DNA from: Trichostrongylus colubriformis
Lineage: Eukaryota > Nematoda > Chromadorea > Rhabditida > Trichostrongylidae
Length of the DNA stretch: 64,000 bases
Direction of reading: 5' to 3'
NCBI GenBank assembly: GCA_963978905.1
Contig: OZ022257.1
Location: forward strand, 12,608,509 to 12,672,508
Position 1 is the stretch's first letter. Every line of letters starts with the position of its first letter. Made by a program: the position numbers and the translations under genes. Below are positions 47,700-59,400 of the stretch, one piece after another. The notes beneath the pieces are model-generated. The model saw only the letters and a list, made by a program, of their open reading frames with translations. It was not told where the DNA came from and made no database searches.

Positions 47700-48960
47700 A
47701 CCACTTCAAAGTGGAGAGTGGCCAGATTTACGGCCACATTCAAGCTTCGTGTCAAATGAGAAACAAAAACTTGAAGGATTTTTTGAGAGGGTTATTAAAA
47801 TTTAAAATTTCGAAATTTAAATCTAAAATTTTTTAAAATTAAAAATTTTAAAATTTAAAAAAAAGATTAAAATTAAAATTTATTATTATATCAAAATAAG
47901 TTAAGTGCTTTGTTTCGCCTCTACTCATATGTACGAACCACTGCTTTTTCCACTAAACCCGAGGCTCATTGGTGAGTTGAGGTGATGGAATACGAAAGAA
48001 TATTCCAAAGAAGGTGAAAAAATAACGAAAAACTCAGGTTCTTTTGTCAGTTTTAGCGTTAGATGACCATAGGCATCCATGATGGATCGAAGGAGTGGAG
48101 GGTACTGTAATGCCACAAAATCGATACCCACTCATACCAGTTCGTCGATTTGATGCCATCGATGTCACTTTATATTTGTAGGGAAACGACAAATTTTCGT
48201 CGACGTGGAGGCTCTTTTCCCTCCCTACGCTTAGGCTGAAGCAGATGAGACCTATGCTATGACAGTTGCTTTTTTATGTGGAAGGAGAGGAAATCAATTT
48301 TAGCCTGAGCGAGGGAAGAGGCTTTGAATGTCGTTGGAAAGTTACGTCTCCCCTCACCCCTCTCCCACTTTAACAGACGCCTAATTGCTCCCTTGAATAT
48401 CTACTGGAAAATCGTGGCCAAAAATTCTTTGAACAGGCTCTGTGTGGTCTCAGTAAGGGTGGTCGCAAATGATTGGGGGTTTTTATGAGCCGTATTGAAA
48501 AATGTCTTTGAGGATTTTAACCCTCTCCCACATCTATATAGACAATACAATATCCCACGTTCACCTAAGCATGACCCTCTCCAAAATACCTGAAAACAAC
48601 AGGTTAAGGAGGATTCTTCGAAACTTTTTTTTTCGAATTTGCCCTTTTATGTACATGCGCGAAATACACTGGATTCATTGTCAGGAAACGTTACAGATAT
48701 GTCTCGAAAATTATTTCTTTGTCCAACATCTCGTCTGAGTGAAACAGATTACTCTTTTTTGAATTGTCCATTCAAACAGTGGCTTGCTATGTGCATTTGG
48801 GTAATTTAAGGCCAATACGTATAAATACGTAACCCAGCGCAATCAAAATAGGGCATTAATAGTGGCGAGATGATATAGAAAAGAGTTCTGAGCCACGAGA
48901 ACAGCACGCTCACAGTCGACAACGTCCTTGCTTGCTTGACCCTGCGTACAGTCCCTACAC
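47700..48960. other. No recognised gene; A/T-rich run and a degraded MITE
   Basis: 47.79-47.88 kb is a run of AAATTTTAAAATT-type words. 48.18-48.38 kb is a degraded copy of the GGGTCAAATAAAGTC MITE (AAATTTTCGTCGACGTGG, TTTAGCCTGAGC). Nothing else is supported. Confidence 0.45.
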
Positions 48961-48963
48961 ATA

Positions 48964-49473
48964 CAACAGCGCTCAAAAGTCCTTGGCGAAATGGTCTTTC
49001 ACTTGGGTTTTTCACTTGTAACTTTTTGCAACTACACCGATCTAAGAGAAATTTTAGCATATTGTACTTGGAGACACTGCATACTGAATATTCTAGTTTG
49101 GCGCTAAACGGTGTAGATTACGTGGTAATATGAAATTTTTTGTTTTTGGGGTGCCATCCCTATGCCGTCCCGCTGTGCCGCTGTCATCAAAAGTCGTGGT
49201 CTTCCTACGAATATTGCTGTTCTCTGAAACTGGCTCGTTTTGTTTTTGTAGAGAAACCGTTTTTCTTGACCAAGCCTTTTCTTTTTTACGGTGGTCTTGT
49301 AGTAATGTAGTAAATTCCTGTAAAAAACCATGAAAAGAGTCAAGGCACTCAAGTAGGAGGAAATATTGACAATAGGTTCATGCATCACATATTATAATTT
49401 TTATCAAATGTGGTTATGTAGAAAAAAGTATGACAAAAAAGTGCTTGACCGAATACTTTTGAGCACTACCCTG
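48964..49473. mobile_element. Tc1/mariner-type non-autonomous element, copy 2
   Basis: Near-full-length match to 10711-11206, flanked by TA. Its right 8 bp contain the stop codon of the candidate minus-strand exon ending at 49466. Confidence 0.8.
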
Positions 49474-49769
49474 TATTACTGTCTCCGGTTTCATTAGCTG
49501 CGACAGGATACCCCAGGTGCTTCTGGGTCGGGGCTGTTATATCTAATGAATAATAACTATCGCTAATGTACCACAGGAACTGGGATGAAAGGCAGTAATT
49601 GATCGTATCGTTGTGGGTTGACCCACAATCTGCGTATGGTCATGGCACCTCTGCCAGATGTATCACACTCTGTTGAGTCCTTGACATCTTGGACCCTGTT
49701 GAATCCTACCGCTGTAGCTGTCTTCTTCATTTCGTGACTTTTACCTTCAAAACCGACTATGTTGGCCAT
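49466..49769 (-). CDS. Candidate 3' exons of an unknown minus-strand gene
   Basis: Exon 49769-49623 (49 codons, MANIVGFEGKSHEMKK at its start, AMTIRRLW at its end) and exon 49579-49466 (FLWYISDSYYSLDITAP, then HLGYPVAANETGDSNTG) are separated by a 43-bp intron with a CTTTCATCCCAG acceptor and a weak GTCAAC donor. If unspliced, the first frame instead ends at 49563. The last residues and the TAG come from the adjacent element. It may be the end of the gene that includes the exon groups at 50.4-50.7 and 52 kb. No domain is recognised. Confidence 0.35.
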
Positions 49770-50374
49770 GACGCTGTTCTTTGTGTAATTCCATGAAATT
49801 TTGTGTATTATTTGTGCTATTATAGGGTTTATTTTTGTAAATCCCCAATTATTTCATTTGATTCTCTTGTTCCCGTCTCATTTCATCGCGAGAATGTGCT
49901 ATTATTGAGCGGTCGAAAAAAAGGCGAAAAAACGCGAAATGATTTTCTCTGCATATTGTTCTGTCCCGAAGCCTCATGCCAATCTAAATATGTGATAAAT
50001 AATGTAAGGCCCCAAAATTTTTCTTTCAAAAGACTCAAAAATTTCTCAAAAGATTGCGAAAAAATTCGAGCCTATTGGTGAGCTTTCGGCTCCTAGCGCC
50101 TACCTTGCGAAATGTCTTTGTTTCATTTTTGGGTTTCATTTGGATCATTATCGATTTTTTTTAAAAAAATTGTGTGGGTCTTTTTTTTAAAAACTGCGTG
50201 TATCGTTGGACTTAGCTCGGGAAGTTTTGGAATTATTGTCATCAGGCCGACTTCTATTTTAAACTTCTTTTAAAAACCGAAGAGAAACCTGAATTCGATT
50301 TTTTTTTCGTGCAGCTGGACAAAGTTCATATTGAAGTATCTGCATACATGAATCTCGACCGTCATTTGGACGTT

Positions 50375-50744
50375 TTATGTGAGTTTTTTTAAAATGGGAC
50401 TAGTTGATGGTGGCAACATTCCATTCGTGGTTTTCCATTGTGGAACGGTGCGCTGCAAAGATAAGAGCAAACAAACAAGAGTTTTTCCTATCATTTCTCT
50501 GTAATTCCAACAACATGTTCTATTGCATTTTTTGAAAGGATTCTCCTTCCAATAGAGTGCATATCGGCTGGATAAAGTAAAGAAACTGCAGTCTTGTTGA
50601 TATCCTTGTGATCCCGTAGGAACCCGGTGAAGGCTATTGGTTAGGTTTGGTAAACACTCGATAGGAAACAAGAGCGAGAATTTACCGCCGTGTCGTAAAG
50701 TGCTTTATGGTGGGTAATCAGCTCTAGGAGTAGGTAGCGAACAG
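50375..50744 (-). CDS. Candidate exons of an unknown minus-strand gene
   Basis: Exon 50744-50686 (GGTTTCAG acceptor, GTAAAT donor; VRYLLLELITHHKALYDTA) joins in phase 0 to an exon starting at 50452 after ATCTTTGCAG (RTVPQWKTTNGMLPPSTSP), which reaches a stop at 50375. No family is recognised. The splice signals are better than chance ORFs usually show, but there is no start codon, so it would be internal or 3' sequence. Confidence 0.3.
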
Positions 50745-51029
50745 CTGAAACCGTCCCTATGTAGTTCCTGTTTATCTGTTCCTACTTCAAAGAAATATAC
50801 GAAATAGCCAGTTTTTCAAAAATAGTAGAACACTTTAAAAAATACACTTCTTCTGAAGAGCGGATTTTACAAATACGACGGTCTATGTACGATAATAAAC
50901 GACTAGCTCGCAACTACAGTAGCGTGAAAGCTCAAAATCACTCAGTCATTTCAACGCACTGAACCTAAGCACAAATGCTATCTGCTCAACCCGTTTTTAG
51001 GGGTAGGAACTACTAGGACAGATAATTCG

Positions 51030-51350
51030 TGTTGCGGCACCCGATGAACCCGTATGGACTGGGTCTTGAAACAATCAAAGTGCATTATTTCAGTAGTTGC
51101 CCTAATATATCCTAACTAACACGGTGGTTCTGATTCGTACCCATTCCTCGCGCTCCACATGCGGTCACCTGAATTTTCTGTCCTATTGCCACACACCATC
51201 CCGCCTTCATACTCTGCGGCTTTGCCCGCGTACCTCTAGTCGACAGAGTATAGGTGCATTCACAGGCAGCGCAGAAGATTGGTACGGGTGAAGACGTTAA
51301 TAGGACTCAGCCACGCCCTGTTGACGTCACCGCAGAGTATGAACCCGATG
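51030..51350. mobile_element. Family B-like and family E-like MITEs, adjacent
   Basis: 51.03-51.20 kb has the family B end (CTGAATTTTCTGTCCTATTG). 51204-51350 begins CCCGCCTTCATACTCTGCGG and ends CCGCAGAGTATGAACCCG, a family E-like inverted repeat. Confidence 0.6.
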
Positions 51351-51489
51351 TTATACGTACACCATGAGGGATGAAATATGCACAGAAGCCAAGCTACCTA
51401 CGCTAAACTATTGCTGTAGCTAGGGGTGCATCTAAATGCATCAAGTTTCCTAATGAGTGGGGGATAACGCTCTGGAATGGTTACTATTA

Positions 51490-51720
51490 TACTAGGATGC
51501 TGAGTTATGGGCAAAAGCTTCGACGTCGGACGGGACTCGAACTCGCACCTCATGCTTTCAGGGCATATGTGCTAATCCATTACACTACCGACACCCCTTT
51601 CACCTTAACGCAGCTTCTGAATGGTATACTTACCATAGCTTATCAGCACTCACACGTATAACGTGTGGAGCCGGTTGACCAGTATCGGCATCGTGAAGCT
51701 GAAAGCTTGAGTACACACTG
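51490..51720 (-). mobile_element. tRNA-like SINE, single unit (copy 3)
   Basis: It shares GGATGCTGAGTTATGGGC, the tRNA-like head (about 51522-51605, minus strand, box B GTTCGAGTCC, anticodon loop CCTGAAA) and the CAGCACTCACACGTATAACG body with the pair at 17.93-18.61 kb. The anticodon stem shows compensating changes (TATGC/GCATG), so the fold is kept although the sequence differs. Confidence 0.75.
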
Positions 51721-51959
51721 CTTTGATATTTTCAAAAATATCAAAGTCAGTTTTCAAATGGGTTTGTATCACTCCTTACTACACGCTAGCCTGATAATTT
51801 GTCTGGTAGAACGTTTAGACGGCTCTGAAATGAAATGAGAAGATGAATAGCCAGGCACGGTGACTCTTTTGCATTAGCTATTTTTGAATCACCGGAAGGG
51901 AATGGGTTCATTACACCGTTTCGAGTGGGGGAAATACCCTTTTCAGGCGCCATATAATA

Positions 51960-52482
51960 CTATGCTGTAATGCGGTAGCGCCCGTAAACTTCGATCGTGC
52001 CTGGTTTGAACTTGGTAACTCTTACTTCACTTTCAAGATCTGGGTTTGTACCCATAGAAAAGTTGTCGAGAGCCTGTTTAATTTTTTTATTCATATCTAA
52101 ATATGGGTCGATTTGAAGCAAGGAGGTTGATGTACTTGTGGAGTTCCCTCGAATCGTTTTTTGACTACCAAGAAATGCCTTATCTAGTCAGAAGATCTAA
52201 TTACCGTGAGGATCTCTATTAAGGGTAAAAAGTTGAACATTTCGTGGCCAGAGACCGTTTGCAAGGACTGGTGTCCTGAAAAAGTTCCGAGAAGTCCATA
52301 TACGCGTTGTTACGTCACCACGTCCGTTTAAGGGCGATAGCCTTTGTTCAGCGAACACCTTCAGCGTTGAAGTTTTTTCTCGACCACATTTGTCTGTCTT
52401 TGATGTGTACAAACTTACTATGAAGGTCGACGATGAGTATGGTGACCGGTTTGCCTTCGATAACGGGGCGAATTCCTTGTGT
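51960..52482 (-). CDS. Candidate exons encoding a SEA-like domain
   Basis: Exon about 52482-52419 (TQGIRPVIEGKPVTILIVDL, GTAAGT donor) joins in frame to exon 52147-51960 (STSTSLLQIDPYLDMNKKIK, then ESEVRVTKFKPGTIEVYGRY, RITA, stop). The pattern of a strand, a helix (MNKKIKQALDNF) and a VxxFKPGTIEV strand resembles SEA domains of extracellular membrane proteins. Weak points: the acceptor of the second exon is ATTCGAG, the first exon's start is unsettled, a GTAAGA donor inside exon 2 could end it earlier, and no membrane segment was found. The competing frame at 52197-52547 is longer but less domain-like. Confidence 0.45.
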
Positions 52483-53211
52483 CTCACCGGCATCATTTCA
52501 CAAATATGTCGAACGCCGTCGTCGCCGCCCAGCCCACCACAACTCATACTGATTATCTTGATCTGACTTCACTTCACACATTTCTTTTATTACAGTAGCG
52601 CAATGGAGGGTTTCTAGAGAGAGGAACCGCATTGCGTAACTCTCAATTTCTCTGTCCCTTTTGATGATGGGCACCAATCACAGCACCGACCTTTACAAGG
52701 CAGCTATCCAATTATCCCCCTCATCTGAACAAGCCCTACAGCTTATGAGAAGCCTGAGTTGGTTTGTTTTTTCAAAAAAAAATTGTGGTTGTAGTTAGGA
52801 GGGAAGGACTCCGCCCACAGGTGCTTTAGAGATGGCTATCATGGCGGATCCTTGCAGATCACATAGTAATTTCACTACCTTGCTTTGCATTTGTGTGAAA
52901 CAAAACTTCATATTTTCCCAATTCCTGTTCCGAGGGGTTCCGCTTGAGCCCTTTCTGCACGATAATATGTCAACTGATGTCTGCTGAAATAAATAAACTG
53001 CAGTAATAATTACGTGAGTGTAAATATAAAGCTAATTCCTGTGTTTACAGCACTATTTACCTATCATTACCCCAGACGCCGCAATATTTCGCTGAAACTT
53101 CGCACAGGGGAATTATTTAGAGTGCTGATCACGAATGTGACATCCGTTTTCAGCTAGCGCTTGGTGCAATGGCACCATGTGGGTGCAAGATGTGGTTCTC
53201 ATCAAAATCGC

Positions 53212-53771
53212 TTAAAGACATCATTAGGGGTAATGCGGTAATGGAGAAATCCCTACAGGAAGTAACTCACATGGTAGTCTTGGGCCTAGGAACGCTATCT
53301 GTGGCGAAATCCCGGTGAAAAAGCGCCCCTCTGAGCTGTAGAAACGCCGCAAAACCCCGCAAACGCACTTATGCTCCGCCTTTTGACAGGTTGACCCCGC
53401 CTCCCGATGACGTAATTCCCGATTGACTGGGGTGAGAGCGGTCAAGAAGATACGGCAGGATTGAAGGTTTTGCTGCGCGCTTTCGCAGTTTTAGCTTGAA
53501 GCTCACTCTGGAGAATAGATGCTGTCGTATTTCCAAACATTCCCTTGTGTTTACTTGGCAACATGCCGATGGGAAACAAGATCAGACTACTTCCCTCTTG
53601 ACAGACAGGTCGTCCGCGTCGAGAATCAACGGTGGGAAGGGGGTCCTATTTCGCGGGTTTTTGGCCATTTCCATCCGTTTTTTCTCCACTGTCCTGTTAC
53701 TAGGCATCTCGACTTTCATATGCACTACTTCTTTTACTTTTCGTCCGACTTTCCCCTAATGATGCCTTTAA
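53212..53771. mobile_element. Non-autonomous element with TTAAAGACA ends, copy 2
   Basis: The inverted ends are TTAAAGACATCATTAGGGG and CCCCTAATGATGCCTTTAA. The full length matches 11766-12322. Confidence 0.8.
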
Positions 53772-53940
53772 ACTTGACCCAGCGGTTTATTTGGGGTGCT
53801 AATATCAAATAATACATCCGTTTGAGAGGCGAGTAGTTTTCTTCCATTACAGTGCTAACATAGTTGAGCACCACGTTGTTCCGGCAAGTTTTGCCCAAGC
53901 CTTGAAAGGTAAGAGAAATCTTCCCTTCAATTTGAGGCTT

Positions 53941-54066
53941 AGGCGAAAATATACACTAGAGTGTGTAATGATGACTGTAGGATACCATCAGATGACAGGC
54001 GACACCGCCTGTCATCTGATGGTATCCTACAGTCATCATTACACACTCTAGTGTATATTTTCGCCT
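53941..54066. repeat. Perfect 61-bp-arm hairpin
   Basis: Two exact 61-bp inverted arms (53941-54001 and 54006-54066), starting AGGCGAAAATATACACTAGA, with a four-base loop ACAC. A fragment of the arm (AAAATATACACTTGAGTGTA) occurs near 58.16 kb, so it belongs to a dispersed family. Confidence 0.95.
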
Positions 54067-54764
54067 CCAAATAAAAAAAATAACGTTCTCCAGCTATATA
54101 AGCAAAAATAAACATGACTTGTGCAATCTTAAAAGACGCCGAAATTGGCAACGGCGCCCTTGCTGAAAGCCATTGTCATGCCGTGATCAGTATTGCGAGT
54201 AGTTCCTAAATAACAATTTTGAAAAAGAATGGTGAGAAACAGTTGCCACACGAAGTTGGTGCAATTGCACAAAATTGACACCAACATCGAAAACAATTTT
54301 TTTGACCAATTCGCCGTATCCAGGGTGTAGTGATAGTTGGATAGTGGGATGTTTTACAATATCATAGCCAGAGTTTGGTAAAGTGAATTCCTATTTCAGT
54401 CAGTGGTCCGATATTCCTGTCGTTTCCATGTGCCCTGAATCCGACCCTATGTAGCAATGATGCACTACCTATGTAAAGTATATAAACAAATAGTGCATCC
54501 TCGGAAAATGGGAATTTATTGCATTTGCTAAGTGATCGTGGCGTTGCTACAGTCTAGTGGAAAAATTCAAGGCCTTCGAAAACAACGAAAAGGTCGTAAA
54601 CTTGGTTGAAAAAAGATGGCATTCTGAAACGTTGTAGCCGAATGGTTGTAAAAAGTTCGTTAAACAATTCTGAGGCTCCTTTATAATAAGAGAGCGGCTA
54701 CCTGCATTCTATTCCTACTGACCTTGTTAAGGTGGGCTTCAATCTGGCGTATTGGATGACTTAC

Positions 54765-55334
54765 ATTTTCACTTTCACTTTTGCAACTTCTAACAGAAAG
54801 TAGTTGTGAGCTGTCTCCCTGCTTACTGCTATTTTTACGGCTTTTATAATAACTACCCTGTGTGAAGAATAACTAGAACAGGAAGAACTGCTGCGGCACT
54901 TACCGTTGGATGTTCCACTACCGGCCACTTTGATGTGTGTAAGCAGGTTTTCAGTAAACACGTGCGCAAGCTGCTGAATACATCATAAGTTTACCCTTGG
55001 TTAAGCAGCAGGTAACGCCCTTTGCTTCACTTCATTTCGTACAGTCAAGGAGACTAAGCCTGCTGCTTGTATGTTTCACGGTCTCGGCTTCACGATTTAT
55101 AACAGGCCAAGAAGCCCTTTGTTTGAATCTTCTTCGAATATTTCACCTTCGTTCTTTTTCTACACGAAGTGTTGTGGCGACGAGACTGGTTTCCGTATGG
55201 TCAGACCGTGACCAGTCATGCTTGGTGCGAAGCCAGTGTCTCTTCAGAAACTCCCAAACATTAGGTTCGTTGCTCTCTTCATTGCTAGGATGATAGGACA
55301 AGGACGGATATTTAAGTCCATTCATGAAGGACAT
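54765..55334 (-). CDS. Candidate 5' exons of a minus-strand gene, unknown product
   Basis: Exons 55334-55147, 54973-54904 and 54857-54765 join in frame to about 117 residues: MSFMNGLKYPSLSYH at the start, NVWEFLKRHWLRTKHDWSR, then a basic and serine-rich stretch (SYYKSRKNSSKQGDSSQLLS, SCKSESEN). Donors are GTGAAA, GTAAGT and GTAAGT; acceptors are GTATTCAG and CTTCACACAG. No signal peptide, so it could be a cytoplasmic N-terminus. A further open stretch at 54553-54362 (after TTTTCCACTAG) continues in phase. It might be the 5' end of the SEA-like gene, giving a type II membrane protein, but no membrane exon is found between them. Confidence 0.4.
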
Positions 55335-55960
55335 GTTAAAGGCTAATCAACCACCTTTCAAGTTCTATGACGTTTTCAGAGTAGCCTTTCCGTAGTTTTT
55401 GTCTTTCAAAAACTAGTCTCTACACATATATTGTGAAGAACAAAATTTTAGGCGCTCCATAGAAGTGAAATAAGATTTTTGTAATTTTATACTTGCGAAT
55501 ATTTTTCATAGATAACCTACTGGACGAGCATTCACACTTGTGGAGGTGGAAGGTGAAAAGCAATTGATCTTTGGAAATTTTTGTGAAAACTGTCATCACT
55601 CGGTGAATCTTGTGAAATCTCTTGACACATCTAGATGTTTCCTTGGATTAGATTCACATGAAGTTTTTATGAAATTGGGCTTTGGATTGAAAGTGGCGCT
55701 TTAGACTTGAACGTAAGCGGCATCAACCCGTCCCTTTGTGAGGCGCTGTCTGTGCGGGATGACTCTGTGACGAACCACTCAGTTCGCATCGGTTCTATAG
55801 CATTTTAGATGTATAAATTAGGCGAAGCTGTGCTCTTTACCCTGTAGTGAATGTGGGTATCAATCAGCTGAGCAGTGAGTTTAGTAATCAATTACAATTA
55901 ATTATGATAAAATAGCTTTGTAGAAGGTTTCAATTTCTTCTATTCACAATGTTTCATTAT

Positions 55961-56133
55961 CTATACTCTGTTTCGAAGCGCTTGATAGGGCATGGCCTAC
56001 GGACATGGATGAGTAGGGAGAGTGAGAGTGGGTGGCAAGAGTGAGAGTGTGTGGCGAAATGAGAGAGTTTCATGCACTCTCATCTAAGTCCGTAGACCAC
56101 ACCCTATCATGCGCTCCGAAATAGACTGTACAT
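55961..56133. repeat. Fold-back repeat related to 14.8 kb
   Basis: CGCTTGATAGGGCATGGCCTACGG on the left is mirrored by CCGTAGACCACACCCTATCATG on the right, around GAGTGAGAGTGTGTGGCG, as at 14783-14910. Confidence 0.7.
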
Positions 56134-56404
56134 AAACTCTGATTCGCAAAGAATTGATGAAGAAGTGTATATAATCTTATTTTATCAGCCCTTCCAATCT
56201 TCGAGAACATTCCTTTTTTACTTTTCGATGCTAAACTTGTTCTGAAGTGTCTTCACGAATCGCTAATGATGTTGTGATTGTCATGCATTGAGCATGTCTG
56301 CAGAATTGGCTCAGATCTCACTTTCTTTCGCGTTTTTCTTTTTTTGTGTGTGCTTGCGATCGGCTGTTCTCATGAATTGTTTGTTGCCTGCTCTCGTACA
56401 AAAT

Positions 56405-56416
56405 TTCTTTTAAGGA
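56405..56416 (+). promoter_or_regulatory. Possible spliced-leader acceptor of the small membrane protein gene
   Basis: TTCTTTTAAG ends 2 bp before the start ATG at 56417, the arrangement expected of a trans-spliced nematode mRNA. Confidence 0.4.
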
Positions 56417-59400
56417 ATGCTACGGTTTCTGCTCGTATTCGTCTGGGCACCCACTGTGGTATTATCGATGGTAATTTGGCCAGATTTGGTGCATAACGAG
56501 ACAAGGCTCAGATTACCCAAACCGACCTCATGGAAGGAGAAGAACCTTGGGCAATGGTGTCGCAACTTCACAGTGAATCAGTAAGATCGCATGCATAATA
56601 TAAATAAATTCACGAACGTAGTAGAAAATTACCTTGGACGAATCTATTTTTAAGTATCCGGGTATGCAGATCAGTCCCGAGATACCCAAACTTACGGACT
56701 GTGGGCGAAGACGGTGGCCTAAGTAAACTTATTAGTAACTGTGACCATCGCTTCACAAAGGAGCCATCGCTCGATCCCCTAAATGTACCAGTTTCCATGC
56801 GGCGACGATGTTTCCCACACTGTCATAGCATTCGATTCGACAGAACTTAAGAACTGCTGTTATCAAGTGAAATGGTAAGGTCAAGGTTGACCAGAATATT
56901 ATGATTCGATTACCATCCTCACAGTCCGGATACAGTCCGTCTGATCGTCGGGGCACTTCAAGGCCACGCTCATACTTTGCGTAATCGACGCCGGTACCGG
57001 CGGCGACTGCGTCAAAATCATTTGCTTGCCGCCGCCGACGGCATCAATCTGATAACGCGCTCCAATTGCAACGACCCATTATACAGTATGATGATCGTGG
57101 CGAGAGCCGGCAAATATTTTGGCGTAGTGCAAGAAGAAAAAGGTTGTCAGGAGGTATGGTGCCGAAGCATCTCACCATAGGTCGTAGTAACATGGGTCGT
57201 TGTAACTAGAGCGCGTTCCGTCGTCGCCGATACCGGCGTCGAGCACATTGTTTTAACGCCATCGCTACCGGTCCGGCGTCGGTTACGCAGAGTATAAACG
57301 CGGGCTGACCATAGAAATACTGGTGGTATGGACTGCATGGACATTCTAGAAGAATCATGGAATTAGTGGTCGTTTACGTTTGCTGCTGTAAACGCAGGGG
57401 TTGCTGGATGAAACCCTAGGTTTGACCGTAGTGGGGTAGGGGGTTTATTTGGTTTTAAAGTTGAATATGGAAGTCGGGCTGTACACCATCAGATTTTGGG
57501 TAAGCGAGCTTGCCGTCTTTGTTGGGTCATCACAATTGTACTTCCAACAAATATGCAATATTTGTCCTGCTTTATTATGTGACTGCTAAGAACTGCTGCT
57601 TTCAGACACACCCAATGCAGTGAAGCCTCTCCATTCCATCAATACAACTGCTGTGGAGTGCACAATACCGACTGTTGCTTTGCTATACAAGGATGGGTAA
57701 GTAGTGCTTAATGAGTGACCGCTTTCAAGACTGGTTACGTGAAAAGCCAAAAATTGATCTAGGATGCAGTGTGGCAAATATTCAAAGATACTGATCAGGA
57801 TATTTTCGGCAGATTATGGAACAACTGTGGAATGTGAAGTCGAGGTGTTCAGTAGTGTGACCTTAGAAAAAGAGTAAAACGGGCAATGGGTGTACGTCGT
57901 TTGGATAGGAAATCGCGATGCGACGTCGCGCCCGCGACGTTCGCGCACGAGTCGCCCGTTTCTGATTGGGGCAACCTTTCAATCGTTTATCCGTATCATG
58001 GCCTTTTTATATCGTTTTTTCATATTCTCACATTTTTATGTGCTAATGTAGTTGTGGGGGAGGGCCACTAGTCTAAGCTCGGCATGCGGCGCTATTTTTG
58101 CCTAGGTCTTTAGCTTAAGCGTTAATTTAGGGGAAGCACATACTAAAGTATGACTTAGGTAAAATATACACTTGAGTGTACACATGCTGAGCATTTTGTG
58201 GTTTCCAAAAAGTCAAGTCTGATTTGTGTCCGAATGTAAAACCTCTAAAATGACGTGGTTGGTTGCAGTGGACAATGAAGTCACGTAACTATTCAGAAAG
58301 ACTTTTTGTTTATGGCGAATTACGACGTCTTTTGGGGCAGAATATCGCTGAATTACTCTTTTTGCATATCAACGATGTAATGTGGCCAGGAAACAATGAT
58401 GTTCATGATGTCTGAACGGAAACAAAGTCGCCACCGTTGGCCGACTGCCTACCTATCAAAGCCAATGCACAGAGCGAGAGTGCAATGACCTATACCTATT
58501 GACACTCGCTAGAGAGTACGGCATGTATTAGGTCTATGCAGAATAAATGGCCGAAACGTAATTGGCCATAACTTCGCTCAGACACAACTTTATTTGTCGA
58601 AGTAAAAACCCTTCGAATCTACAGAATTTTGCCAACGATCTGGTAAGGAAAATATACCATCACGATCAAATTCTGGTTTGCGAGAATCAATAAAGTCAAG
58701 AATGGCATTTTTACCGTGCATCATTTTTCTGCCGCAGGTTTGCATCGGGAACCCGGAAAAAGTGGTAATCCGTCAGGGATAGGTCTGGGGAATAAGGGGG
58801 GTGAGGGAGAGGCCCGATGCCTAACTGCATCATTTTTTTACTAGGTGCGCAAAGCAACGCAAAACCCCACAGTTCGCAAGTCACCCGGCAGAAACTGGTC
58901 GAGACTCCCCCTCACCCCCCTTATTCCCCAGACCTATCCCTGACGAATTACCACCTTTTCCCGGTTCTCGATGCAAACCTGGGTCAGAAGGAGTTCGCCG
59001 AAACGACGCATGTTGAAAATGCCACCGTTGACTTCATTTATTTTCGCAATCCTGAATTTGATTATGATGGCATATTTTCTTTACCAGATCGTTGCCAATG
59101 TGTAGATTCGAATGGTTTTTATTTCGACAAATAAAGTTGTGTCTGAGCGAAGTTATGGCGTTTTGAAAAAGTAGTCCGTTTTGGCCATTTATTCTGCATA
59201 GACCTAATACTAGGTTGGAATCAAATCACTCTCCTCCATTCGCGTTTTCCTCTGTAAGAGCACTGGAGCTTTGGCGCAAATGCGCTGCTCCAATCGGAAT
59301 TGGACAACTCGTTCGCGATCATCGCACGCCGCACGCGGCGCGTAATTTTCCTGTCCTGACGACATACATTCGTCCCCTCTCCTCGGCATAACTAGCCGGT

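Noticed and set aside
52197..52547. 116-codon ATG-started minus-strand ORF as one exon
   Set aside because: It contains a strong GTAAGT donor and a TTTTTCAG acceptor; another frame across it gives the SEA-like sequence, which is a better coding candidate.
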